Assembly: GCF_011386835.1 (NCBI RefSeq)
Contig: NC_088809.1
Span: forward strand, 22,327,067-22,391,066
DNA: 64,000 nucleotides
Source: Chrysemys picta bellii
Lineage: Eukaryota > Chordata > Testudines > Emydidae
Reading direction: 5' to 3'
Under the pieces are notes generated by a model, which saw only the letters and a list, made by a program, of their open reading frames with translations, was not told where the DNA came from and did not search any database. Positions 9,669-20,045 of this stretch are shown one piece after another; the stretch's first letter is position 1; each line of letters starts with the position of its first letter. Both the position numbers and the translations under genes were made by a program.

Positions 9669-10772
9669 CAGGGGTCTCAAACACGCGGCTCATGGACCAC
9701 ATGCGGCCCACGGAGTTATTTGGTGCGGCCCGCCAAGCTCCCTGTGCCCCTGTAGCCGAGCGGACTCACCCCTGCGGCACCTCCTGCTGGTCGTCTCCGG
9801 GAATTAGCTGTCCAGCCATTGGAGTGCCCTCTGCAGGCTGGTGTCCCGCTACTGCTTGGCCCCCGTGTCCCTCCCGGACCCCACTGTCCCATTATCTGGG
9901 GGTGCTGCCCCTCTGGCAGTAACCCCCAATCTCAGGGTCTCCCCTCCCGGGGGAACCCCCAACCCTCTAATCCCCACCTCGCCTCAGTATAAGGCTACTG
10001 CCAGTCACCAACTAGCCCCCGTGCCCTGGGGCAGACTGCACTATAAGCCATTCATCACTGGCAGGGTTGGGTTTGGACCTGCTGCCTTGGCCTACCCCAG
10101 GGCTGCCCTCTGCAACCCCCAGTAGCTATTAGTCCAATGCTAGGTTGCAGCTTGGGGCTTTCCAGGCTGGAGCTCCCCAGCCTTTCCCCAGCCCTGCTCC
10201 GCTCAGGTACCCTGTCTCTAGCTCCCTGCAGCCAGGCCCTTCTCTCTCTGAACGCACAGAGAGACTTCTTCTGGGCCTCTGGCTCACAGCCTTTTATGGG
10301 GACCAGCTAGGCCTGATTGGGGCATAGCCCAGCTGTGGCTACTTCCCCACTCAGCCTAGCTTTTCCCTGCCACAGCCCTCTCCCTGGCTGTTTTAAGCCT
10401 TTCAGGGCAGGAGCGGGGTAACCACCCCGCTACAGTCCTCCCTGCCCCCAATGAGTTATTTCCTGCTGCCACCAAGCTCCCCTCCCCTGCCGTCCCAGCA
10501 CGCCGCGTCCCCGCTCCTCTGCCTACCTCCAGGTGCTTCCCGCCACCAAACAGCTGTTTGGCGGCGTTTAGCGCTTTCCAGGAGGGAGGGAGGAGCAGGG
10601 AGCCGCACGCTCAGGGTAGGAGGCAGAGAAGAGGCGGGGCAGGGGCGGGGATTTGCGGAAGGGGTGGTAACAGGAGGGGCAGGGGCGGGGCCTCATGAAA
10701 GGGGTGGAGTGGCGGCAGGGCCGGGGGTGTCAGTGATGCGGCCCTCCTGGTGATTTGAGTTTGAGATCCCTG
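9669..10772. mobile_element. hAT-type element interrupted by an LTR
   Basis: The outer ends CAGGGGTCTCAAAC and GTTTGAGATCCCTG are inverted repeats, with 8-bp flanks GTTGAGAC (9661-9668) and GTTTAGAC (10773-10780), one mismatch. The left arm shows the CATGCGGCCCACGGAG block typical of this reptile hAT family. The middle is occupied by the LTR at 9751-10434. No transposase remains. Confidence 0.8.
9751..10434 (-). mobile_element. Solo LTR nested in the hAT element
   Basis: The termini are TGTAGC and GCTACA, a perfect 6-bp inverted pair with TG...CA ends. The flanking 5-mers GCCCC (9746-9750) and GTCCT (10435-10439) match at three of five bases. On the minus strand a TATA-like CATAAAAGG lies at about 10291-10299. 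The length (684 bp) suits an LTR, but with a weak target duplication the exact ends need a consensus alignment. Confidence 0.6.
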
Positions 10773-10780
10773 GTTTAGAC

Positions 10781-11190
10781 TAGGAAATGCTTGGAAGTTG
10801 CTGCCTGCATTAATCTCACTCGTAATGTCTGAATTCCAGGCTGTAAGAACATGTGTTAGTTTTGCTTTATAACTTCGAGAATGTTTGCCCTGAACTTGTG
10901 AACCCAGGCCTGGGAGTCGTCTTCTGCCGCCTTCCTGGCCCATCCAGAAGGATTATCAAAATCGGATGGGCCATCAAGGAACATTGCAATACAAAGGGTT
11001 GGTTATTGACCCTACCGCACCTGGGAAATGCAAGGAAGCTCATCTTGAATGAAGGAAATGAAACAAAGTCACAGGAACATTTTCCATCTTTATTGTTTGA
11101 CTCTCACAGGGCCAGAGCCGCCCAACTGCAGCCAGAACGCCCAGGGGTCACCTCCTGGGTCCGCCCTGAAGGATTCTTTGGATTGACAGA
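10781..11190. other. Intergenic sequence, no feature recognised
   Basis: Unique-looking sequence between a hAT element and a dispersed repeat; nothing exon-like was seen. Confidence 0.4.
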
Positions 11191-11195
11191 AATTT

Positions 11196-11296
11196 CCATT
11201 ACATGCATCTGACGAAGTGGGCATTCACCCACAAAAGCTTATGCTCCAATACTTCTGTTAGTCTTAAAGGTGCCACAGAACTCTCTGTTGCTCACT
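11196..11296. repeat. Dispersed reptilian repeat (AAGCTTATGCTCC family)
   Basis: It carries CTGACGAAGTGGGCATTCAC, AAAAGCTTATGCTCCAATAC and TTAGTCTTAAAGGTGCCACA, the same family as the arms of the 7019-7217 hairpin. It is a single unpaired copy here. Confidence 0.7.
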
Positions 11297-11662
11297 ACAA
11301 CTCCATCACTCTTAGGATTTCGATGGTAACTCATTGGTGTGTCGATGGTTGCTTGCTTGAACCTGTAAATAACTCTCTGATTTTCTTTTCCTAGTTAATA
11401 AACCTTTAGATTGTTTATTATAGGATTGGCTACCGGCGACTTTGGTGTGAGATCTAAGGTACCGGTTGATCCGGGGTAAGTGACTAGTCTCTTGGGACTG
11501 GAAGCACCCTGAATGGGGGTGATTTTTGGTGTAAGTGACCATTTGTCAGTAAGTCCAGTTTGCCTGGGTGGCAAGATAGGCTGGAGAGTCTACGGGGACT
11601 GTCTGTGACTCCATGGTGAGACGGTTGGAGTGATCCAGGTGCTCGCATTAGTCACTGGCTTG
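11297..11662 (+). mobile_element. LTR fragment related to the 7740-8809 solo LTR
   Basis: The AATAAACCTTTAGATT segment, the GGATTGGC that follows and a GTAAGATCT-like block resemble the R-U5 part of the solo LTR at 8430-8640, in the same orientation but diverged. The 5' portion is missing. It is cut on the right by the hAT element at 11671. Confidence 0.55.
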
Positions 11663-11670
11663 GTGTCATC

Positions 11671-11963
11671 CAGGGGTCGGCAACCTGTCAGAAGCGGTGT
11701 GCCAAGTCTTCATTTATTCACTCTGATTTAAGGTTTAGGGTGCCAGTCATACATTTTAACATTTTTAGAAGGTCTCTTTCTACAAGTCTATAATATGTAA
11801 CTAAACTATTATTGTATGTAAGGTAAATAAGGTTTTTAAAATGTTTAAGAAGCTTCATTTAAAATTAAATTAAAATGCAGAGCCCCCCGGACCGGTGGCC
11901 AGGACCCGGGCAGCGTGAGTGCCACTGAAAATCAGCTCGCATGCCGTAAGTTGCCTACCCCTG
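11671..11963. mobile_element. hAT-type MITE, AT-rich interior
   Basis: It starts CAGGGGTCGGCAACCT and ends AGTTGCCTACCCCTG, inverted ends of the hAT type. The 8-bp flanks GTGTCATC (11663-11670) and GAGTTATC (11964-11971) match at six of eight bases. There is no coding capacity. Confidence 0.75.
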
Positions 11964-11971
11964 GAGTTATC

Positions 11972-13440
11972 TAATGACAGAACACATCAGTGTGGGGTGT
12001 CTGCCTGGAGGTTGGCTCTCATGGTCGTGAGCCATTCCAGACAGTAATGTTTCCTCTTCAGGGGCATGGCGTAAATGCCCAGGGAGCAGTAAATGGCGTA
12101 AGGGTCCAGGGCTCTTGCTGTGGGAGGGTTTAGTCTCTGGGGCTGCTGTTGAGATTCCAGCCATCCCCGAAGCAACCAAGGATGCTGAGGATGTAGACCT
12201 GCCTTTACGTCCTAAGCAGACACTGCGCTTTGATGGGATGTGGGTGTCTCCCAAACCCCCGTGATGGGCGTTGTACCTGTCTCTAGAGCTGGAGCAGGTC
12301 TGGCAGGGCGCAAGCCCCGGTGTGCCGATGCACTAAGAGAGAGCCCTGAAGAGGAGGGAACCTCCCTGAAAGCACAACTGTGCTGAAAGAAACTAAACTA
12401 CTAAATACAGAGCGCGGGAAATATTCCGAGTGAGCTCGGAAAGGCGGGAAGCCATAGAACAGCGGGTGTCAGGTCTCCGTCTCAAGCCGCAGGCGGGTGA
12501 GAAGGGACTGAGGAGAGTTTTGCCGGGGGGAGATAGCGTCCGTCTCCCCCCGGCTTGGTCGAGTGAGCTAAGGCCTGTGTGACACTGAATACAGAGCTGC
12601 TCGCCTGTGTGTAGGTGGTGGAGAGAACACGGTGACCTCAGCCACAGGGTGTTTGCCCAGAAGGTCTCCGAGTGGTTTGTTGCATAAAAGGCCAGAGGAG
12701 GGACCTGCCCTGTCACAGGGACGTGCACTGAGAAGAAAAGCTGGCTGCTGCGATGCTGACTGACTGACAGACGAGAGAACCACAAGGCAGGAGCTTCACC
12801 TTCATGCCTGCCAGCCCTCCATCTCCTGGGACCCTGGATCACCTCCTTTCTCCTCCTGAGAAACCTCCTGACCAGACCGGGCCAGATAGAGGGACCCAGA
12901 TGACATTGGGAGTTAGCCGGGGTGGTGACAAACACCTCCTGCGATGTGAGGCTTCCTCACCCGCCCCTCTCACCTGGCATGTTCTCTTTCCTATCACTTC
13001 TGTTGAAGAAGTCTGGCTTAGCTGGCCATGACTGTATATTTTGCAGCACTGCTGTAAGCCTGTGGCCAAGGATGTAGCTAAAAGCAACACCCTACACAGC
13101 CCAACAGCGGTACGAGTTTGCCAGGTCTTGAAGTGGCTGATCAGACCGTGTGCTGGGTCTGTGTCTCTCCAGCAGCAAGGCTGCCAGTGAAAGTCAACAC
13201 CCAAGACAGAAGCTGCATTTTCTCTCGTTGCTGTTTTGTTCTCTCCCCTTTTGTGTGAGTTTGTCTCGTTTTGTTGTCTTAGGAACTGGGATCGGAGTTT
13301 AACAACATCATCCACGACAGCTCCAGCGCAGCTCAGCTAACTTCTCTTTTCTCCAGAGGACAGTTATCGCCTTCTTTGATACCATCTACGAAACAGTCAG
13401 ACAAGGTGTGATGTACCCGGGGGACAATCTAGACTAGTGA
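11972..13440. other. Intergenic sequence with possible old element pieces
   Basis: No gene was recognised. Bases 12270-12460 read like part of a dispersed reptile repeat, but I could not place its ends. At 13284-13436 two short open blocks follow AG acceptor-like sites on the plus strand (see findings). Confidence 0.4.
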
Positions 13441-13860
13441 GTAGCTGTGTCACCCCTGCCCTGTAACAGGGGATGTCCTTCACACTGCTCTGCACCTGTT
13501 GTGTCCACGCCTGGACTGTCACAAACAGCCTCTAGCAGGTAAGTCACTCTCAGCTATGTTTGTGTGCCGCCGCAGGCAGGCTTTCACGAGCCTGAATTAC
13601 ACGGCAGGGTGACCCCAGCACAGTCCCCGTCCCAGACTTCCCCCCGAAATGACGTCCTGTACTGCCCAGCCCGCTGTCATTTTATTACTAGAAACGATCT
13701 GCGCAAATCCTGTTCTCCCAAATGGAGCTTCCCAGCCACTTCACACCAAACACGCTGGTTTAGATGAAACAGTCCAACGGGTTTATTAGCTACAATGGGA
13801 GAGCTCGTGTTCGCTTCAAAACTAGGAGGCCTAAAAGTCAGAATTGGTTACAAGAAAAAC
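13440..13860 (-). mobile_element. Possible LTR fragment
   Basis: On the minus strand an AATAAA followed by CCCGTTGGACTG (plus 13772-13789) and a second AATAAA near 13681 resemble the R region of a retroviral LTR. The right-hand plus-strand text (TGTCACCCCTGCCCTGTAAC) looks like a repeat arm. No target duplication was found, so this is tentative. Confidence 0.3.
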
Positions 13861-13989
13861 CAAGTGAAATGCCACCAGTGCCTAACGTACCGAACCAGGG
13901 TAAATTCAAAGCAAAGTCGCTCTCGCCGCGTTCCAGCACCTTGACAGGCCCAGTGCCTTTCAGTCGGGATCCCCCGAGTTCAACGCTGG

Positions 13990-14203
13990 CCTGCCGTGCT
14001 GGCTGCTGCCGGGGCCCCTGTGAGGGTAAGTTGCTCAGGGTTCAGCTTCAGCCCTGGGTGGTGGCGCTCGGGACCTCAGGCTTCAGCCCCATGTGGTGGA
14101 GCTTTGGCTTTCTGCCCTGGGCCCCAGCAAGTCTAATGCCAGCCCTGCTTGGCGGACCCCCTGAAACCTACTCACAGCCCCCCAGTTGAGAACCACTGCA
14201 GGT
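13990..14203. mobile_element. hAT-type 3' fragment
   Basis: The segment ends in GTTGAGAACCACTG, the standard hAT/Charlie-type terminal sequence, after a GGACCCCCTGAAACC block. A matching left terminus was not found, so the copy appears truncated. Confidence 0.5.
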
Positions 14204-17200
14204 CACTAAGGGCCTGGTAGCTCCCTCTGAGTCATCCCTTATTTCTCCGTAAGTCCCGTCGATTTCAGCAGGACGAGTCAAGGCGGGCGAGGGGCTCAGG
14301 CGGTGCCCTACGGAAGAGGAGGTTTGATGCTGCTCTCTAGCCCTCACCTCACCGCTCCTGTGCGTGATACGCTCTCGGCTCTGCCAACAGCAGCACCAGG
14401 GACAATCAGTCCCCGGCTTTAAGGGCCCACGTATGACCTGAAGAGCCCGAGTTTGACAATTTTGGTCCAGTTGTTCAGTGGGTTTTTTTTCTTCTCCAAT
14501 AGTTGTTGCGTTGTTTAAACGAGGGATTAGGCCTGCTCAAAGTTTTTCCATTGAAACTGGTTTCTGATGAAAACTGGCGCTGTTGAGTATGACCGTTCTT
14601 GCCAAACGGCATCGCTTCCCGTGGGGAAAAAATTGGTTTTGGTTGAAAACCTGATCACTCAAAGGCCAAATTAATTTGATTTGGAACTGGTGCTGCTGAG
14701 CCTCATGGGAGTTGTAGTTTTCAGGTTCCTCCTGGGGGCTGGGCTCCCTCGCTAGACTCCATCTCCCATGAATTGTCACTGAGCACTTCTGCCTCCTCCT
14801 CCGGCTCCACGGGCTACTCCCCGGTCTCAGCTCTGTAACCAGTCCCCATCCCTGCCCCTTTCCTCTCCTTCACACCAACCCCACAGCCTCACTGCGCTTC
14901 CCTGCTCCTCCCGCCAGCCGCCTCCGCCCCTTCCCAACTGCCAAAGACAGGGGCGAGTCCAGCCCCTGCCCTGCCTGCCCACGGCAGAGGGGAGAACATT
15001 ATTAACTGAACGGCCAGCCCTTGGCCCAGCCCAGGACGACAGTGCTGGGCGCTGCGCTGAGACTGGCTGGTAAAGTGGAGGTTCTGGAGGTGCCAGGCTG
15101 GTCTACGGGTGTGTGAGACGAAGAAGGAATTTTCTCTTACGAGCCCTGTTTGTGCCTCGGTTTCCCCTAAACGCTGCATTGTTACCCAATGGGGGCGGGA
15201 AAGGGACTCTGCTCTCGCACCAGGCTAGGAGACATGGGTCTGGGCCTTAATCCCCGTATCAGTGGAGCATTTGAGAAGACAATGGCAAACTCAATCACCA
15301 GGCCCGTGCCCCCAGCACCCAACGCCCCAGCGGGGTCTAGATTTCCCCACCTCTCTGCAGGGAGGCTGAGCAGCGCCCCCAGCTGGAGAACAAAGCACTG
15401 CAGAGGTGGGAGGAGAAGAGTTGGCTGCTGGAAGGAGATGGGGGCTCTCACCTGGAGCCTGACCAAGGTCAGACAGAGACACAGAGCTTGCAGAAAGGGG
15501 GTCACTACAGCCTGGCTGGGCTCTGGGCTGACCCTGCTTTACCCGTCAGTGCTCCCCCCGGGGCTGTGTGCCCGTTCCCTAACAAAGCCGCCGGCTTTGG
15601 CAACGCTGCTTGAGTGTCACTGCCAATGGTTCCTGAGGCACGGATCCCTGATGGACGGGGCTCTGCAGGGCTGGCTGGGGGTGAAGCGGGATGCTGACGG
15701 CCCAGAGGTGGTGAGGCCGCGTGGCTGCCCTTGGCGGAAGAGAGAGACGCCTGGGGGCGCTGGCACAGTGAAGGGGCCTCCCAGGGACTGTTCCAAAGCT
15801 GGGGGCAGAGCGCTGAGCCTGCGGGTCCCTGACAGCCTGCACCAGCTGTTACTGCACCCTGGCTTAAATCCAGGGACTGATCCGGAGCCTGCAGGGAGAA
15901 AGGAAGGGCTCCAGCCTGGAGCCAGCACCTTTCCCGGGGGGAGGTTCTCACCGGCGAACAAAGCCCTTGGCTCTGTACAAGTAACAGCGGAGGGGCCCAT
16001 GGGACGCAGGACCCCCTGCACTGCGGGAGGGAAATGCAAACGCAGGCCTTCACCCCCAGGACACGCGGCTCCTCGCCCTCAGAGGAGAGAGGAGCAGCTC
16101 CGAGCAGGGGGTCCTGTTCATCTCGTCACCTCCCCGCTCGGAGACGCCCGTGCCACCAACGCGGGGTGGCACATCAGCCTCAGCGAGTGTCCTGGTCTCT
16201 GCTGCCGGCCCTTCCCCACTCGTTTAGTCCCAAGACGTTCACCCAGTTCCCTGCTCTCGGGCAGTGCCAGACTGGGAGCAGGGCAGGTTGCTGGGATTGC
16301 AGAGCGGCACGGTCAGGTTCGTCCCTTTCCCAGGGGATCCTGCCCCGCCCTGGGGTGAACTCCTCATGTTGGTACCAGGTTCAGCGAGAAGGGAGCACAC
16401 AGCGCCCTCAGCAACCAATGCCTGCAGCGTTGCGAGCCAGAGCCGGAAACGGGATGCAACTCAAACCCTGCACGGGTTAGGCCAGAAGGTGAAATAACGT
16501 CCCAAACCCAAGGAAATAACCCCACTGCATCGAACCTGCGGGCTCAAAGACATGCCCGAGCTGGAGAGAGCCCTAGTCCACTGCCAGAGGACTCCTTGCA
16601 CGAGAACCCGAGAGGTGGGAGCTAAACCCCGGGAGCAAGGATGCAACAGAAGAGCGAGGAAGGGACCCGGTAGTGCCACAGTGCAGGGGAGGAGCGAGGC
16701 TGGAGCTGGCTCCCCCCACCCCAGCTGCTGGGAGATACGGGGCGTCCTTTGTGACTGCAACAAATGAAGCCCAGACATTTACTCAGCAGGGGCACTGGGT
16801 TACGACCCCGAGGCCCCTGCCCCTCGCTAATAGCTGCAGAGTGCGGCCCCCGAGTCAGGCCTGGCTCCTGTCGCCAACAGAGGCCAGGGAACCCCAAAGA
16901 CAGTTATGCAAGGAGCTTTCCCAGAGGGGAGGCCTCCTGGCTCCAGGCTGCTAGTGGGTGGCTCATATGCGAAAGGCTGCGTGTTCATAGCCTTTGTACA
17001 TCGTCTCACAGATCTCTAGTCCGACTCATTGTCCATGTCAATGTACAGGCTGTATGCATTGGCCTTGCTAGCTTGTGGCAGTCAGTTCCACAGGTTAACG
17101 ATGCATTGGCTACAAATGTCCATTTATCAGTTTTAAACATGCTGCCGTTCTGGTTCAGTGTCTCTTGCTCTTGTACGAGCACCTGGCATGCCTGTTTCAT

Positions 17201-17317
17201 CACGCCTTTCTCCTTCTCGCCCAGTCTTTTCCATCTCCCTTCGGATGGAAGCTGTCTCGTGTACTCAGACAATGAGGGGGTCAGGCAGGAACATATAGTA
17301 ATAGCTACTTCTTAGGG
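14204..17317. other. Intergenic sequence, no gene supported
   Basis: A long GC-rich stretch. The longest open frame on the plus strand, 15189-16358 (389 codons), has no recognisable domain, has competing open frames in other phases, and looks like chance openness in CpG-rich DNA. Bases 14690-14780 carry a GGGAGTTGTAGTTTTC motif common in old amniote repeats. Confidence 0.45.
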
Positions 17318-17321
17318 GAAG

Positions 17322-17520
17322 CAGTGTGGCCTAGTAGACAGAGCACTGGGACTCAGGAAATTGAGTTTAATGCCCAGCTCTGCCACTGGCCTGCTGGCTG
17401 ACCTTGGGCAAGTCACTTCCCCTCTGTGTCTCAGTTTCCCCATCTGTACAATGGGGCTAAGCACACGGAGCTCCTTTGCGATCTATGGATGAAAGCTGCT
17501 GTGTAAGGGCTGGATACTAT
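17322..17520 (+). repeat. MIR-type core-SINE, plus orientation
   Basis: It shows the MIR order of motifs: GTGTGGCCTAGTAGACAGAG, CCAGCTCTGCCACTG, TGACCTTGGGCAAGTCACTT, then TCAGTTTCCCCATCTGTACA and ATGGGG. Confidence 0.9.
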
Positions 17521-17539
17521 TATTACCTAGGACGTTTCA

Positions 17540-17725
17540 TCGCAGGTATCGCAGGGCTTTACGAAGGAGGGTAGAATCCTGATCCCCATTTTAAAGATGG
17601 GGAAACTGAGGCACAGAGACACAAAGATGTTATTTGCTGAAGGTCACCCAGCAGAGCCAGGACTAGAACCCAGGTCTCCTGACGGCCAGTGCACTCTCCT
17701 TTAGGCCCCACTGCCTCCCTACAGA
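17540..17725 (-). repeat. MIR-type core-SINE, minus orientation
   Basis: The reverse-complement MIR motifs ATGGGGAAACTGAGGCACAG, AAGGTCACCCAGCAGAGCC and GAACCCAGGTCTCCTGAC are in order. It lies back to back with the plus-oriented MIR at 17322, giving an inverted SINE pair just beyond the presumed HIP1 3' end. Confidence 0.9.
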
Positions 17726-17913
17726 GACCCGCATGCCCGGCTACAGAGCCCCTTTTTCGCTGCTAGTTTTTTCCAGCAGGGGTGAGCGGAACAGCCCATA
17801 ATAATCCATGTGAAGCCACACAGAAAATGCAGCGTGGCCCGAACAAGTCACTTCAGCTGGACCCCAAACCGAACCGGACGCTGCAGAGCGACTGCCACCG
17901 CTGGGCTGAAAGA

Positions 17914-17919
17914 TTTATT
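17914..17919 (-). terminator. HIP1: Candidate HIP1 polyadenylation signal
   Basis: AATAAA on the minus strand in the first AT-rich patch met downstream of the HIP1 exons. Other minus-strand AATAAA hexamers lie at 20925-20930 and 21808-21813. Which one is used depends on the real terminal exon; transcript reads are needed. Confidence 0.3.
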
Positions 17920-18179
17920 TAAAAATTGAGACCACACAGTCAACATCCGAGCCCATGAACCCTCCCTCCGTACAACCATGAAAAGCTCTGTTAGCAGCCG
18001 CTGGCTGCCTTAGCTCTGTGCCGGCCAGACGGTGCCGGGAGCTGTCAGCTGTTCCGGGACCGGCTCCCAGGGACGCTCGGTCACCCGGGCTTGGGACAGT
18101 TCAAAAAGAAACGAGGAAAAGTCACTTCACTTGGAAACAAACGGTGGATTTCCCCGAGATTCATCTGAGATCCGTCAGC

Positions 18180-18690
18180 CCCCGCGCCTCCGTCCTGCCG
18201 AGAACCCGTCAGCCCCCTCCTCCTCTGCCCCCCCGAACCCCTCCGTCAGCCCCCCCACTTCTGTCCTGCTGAGAACCTCTCCCATCAGCCCCCCATCTCC
18301 TCCATCCCCCAGAACCCCTCCATCTGCCTCCCACCTCTCTCCTCAGCCCCCCTCCTCCTCCAGCCCCCCGAACCCCTCCCCTCAGCCCCCCTCCTCCTCC
18401 ATCCCCCAGAACCCCTCCCCTCAGCCCCCCTCCTCCTCCATCCCCCAGAACCCCTCCATCTGCCTCCCACCTCTCTCCTGCTGAGAACCCCTCAGCCCCC
18501 CCCTCCTCCAGCCCCCCGAACCCCTCCCATCAGCCCCCCATCTCCTCCACCCCCCAGAACCCCTCCATCTTCCTCCCACCTCTCTCTCCTGTTGAGAACC
18601 CCTCAGCCCCCCTCCTCCTCCAGCCCCCCGAACCCCTCCCATCAGCCCCCCATCTCCTCCATCCCCAGAACCCCTCCTCCTCCTCCAACC
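18180..18690. repeat. C-rich minisatellite of about 36-40 bp units
   Basis: Units built from CCCCTCAGCCCCCCTCCTCC, ATCCCCCAGAACCCCTCC and longer TCTGCCTCCCACCTCTCTCC blocks repeat with a higher-order structure. One strand is nearly pure pyrimidine for long runs. Confidence 0.85.
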
Positions 18691-19631
18691 CCTCTATCCC
18701 TGCTCTTCCTCCCGGCTCTGTCCCTGTGTCACCAGCCCGGAGAGCTGAGGTAGCTGGGGTTGAGCCGCCCAGGTGGGACCCCGCACCGGAGGAAGGGGGT
18801 GTAAGCACGTCCCCCACCCCCCGCCTGCCTGCTGCAGCTCCTATTGCTTCGGAGGTAGTTGCAGGCCAAGGCTGCTCCTGGAGGCCGGGGCTGTATTTGG
18901 TCTGTCGGTGGCGCGGGGGTGGATCACGCTGACTTGGAAGCCGTGAAAGCACCAGACACAAAGTCCTACGGGGCTGGGCGCCCCTGCAGGCCATAGCACC
19001 GCACGGGCTCCGCCAGGAGCCAGGGTTAGTGTTTAGTGTCCCAGAGCAGAGATCCGGGGCTGGGGCCCACATGGTGAACACCCACGGACCCACATGCTGC
19101 CTGCCTGAAGGCCGGGGCTCTGTTTTCTCCTACACGGGCACGACAGGCGCCCAGATTGGCACGTGGTGCCACACGCCAGAGCCAGTGTGGACAGAGGCTG
19201 GGCTGTCCCGGCTTGCCTTGGCCATGGCTCTCAGCTTAGCTGGAGGCGGCTGGGCCGTGGCCGGCTCCTGGGAGAGGGGAGCCAGCTGATTGGCAGCTTC
19301 AGGAGGACAAACTTCAGTCCTGTCTGAAAAGGCAGGTTACTGGCCAGACTGGATTTCACCGGCCAGGCTGTAAGAGCGCCTCTCCCAAAGCCCTGGGCAT
19401 CCTGTGCAGATCTGGCTTAGACCTGCCCCAGGGCCGGCTGCAGCCATTGCTGACAAGGGGGAACAGCCACTGCCCAAAGGGACAGACAGCCCCTGGGGGG
19501 GCAGCAATGGCTTCTGCGGAGTAGGACAGACTAGGTCTGAATCGGGCCTGATTATCGCCACTGCTTGAACCAGCTGGTTTTCAAATTAGACACGGGGCAC
19601 CAACTAGGTGGCAACCCCATCCCAACCAGAG

Positions 19632-20045
19632 ACATGAGAGACTGGGCACTGACCCACAGCCACTAGCCCTGGCAGGGGGAGGGGAACCGGCCACACACAC
19701 TGGGCACTGACCCACAGCCACTAGCCCTGGCAGGGGGAGGGGAACCGGCCACACACACTGGGCACTGACCCACAGCCACTAGCCCTGGCAGGGGGAGGGG
19801 AACCGGCCACACACACTGGGCACTGACCCACAGCCACTAGCCCTGGCAGGGGGAGGGGAACCGGCCCTGGGCACCGACCCGCAGCCATTAGCCCTGGCAG
19901 AGGGAGGGGGACCGGCCACACGCACTGGGCACTGACCCACAGCCACTAGCCCTGGCAGGGGGAGGGGAACCGGCCCTGTGCACCGGGCACTGACCTACAA
20001 CCACTAGCCCTGGCAGGGGGAGGGAGACCGGCCACGCACACGCAA
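19632..20045. repeat. 58-bp minisatellite, about seven units
   Basis: The unit ACTGGGCACTGACCCACAGC...GGAACCGGCCACACAC starts at 19641, 19699, 19757 and 19815 (58-bp period) and continues with shortened or diverged units to about 20040. Confidence 0.9.

Noticed and set aside
15690..15745. Minus-strand HAASPPL peptide resembling the human HIP1 tail (EASPP)
   Set aside because: The frame does not fit the phase-1 exit of exon w26 through any AG there, and it lies beyond the candidate polyadenylation sites; the match is short and likely chance.
15189..16358. 389-codon open frame on the plus strand
   Set aside because: No recognisable domain, and several overlapping open frames occur in other phases of the same GC-rich DNA. 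No splice or promoter context supports a gene.
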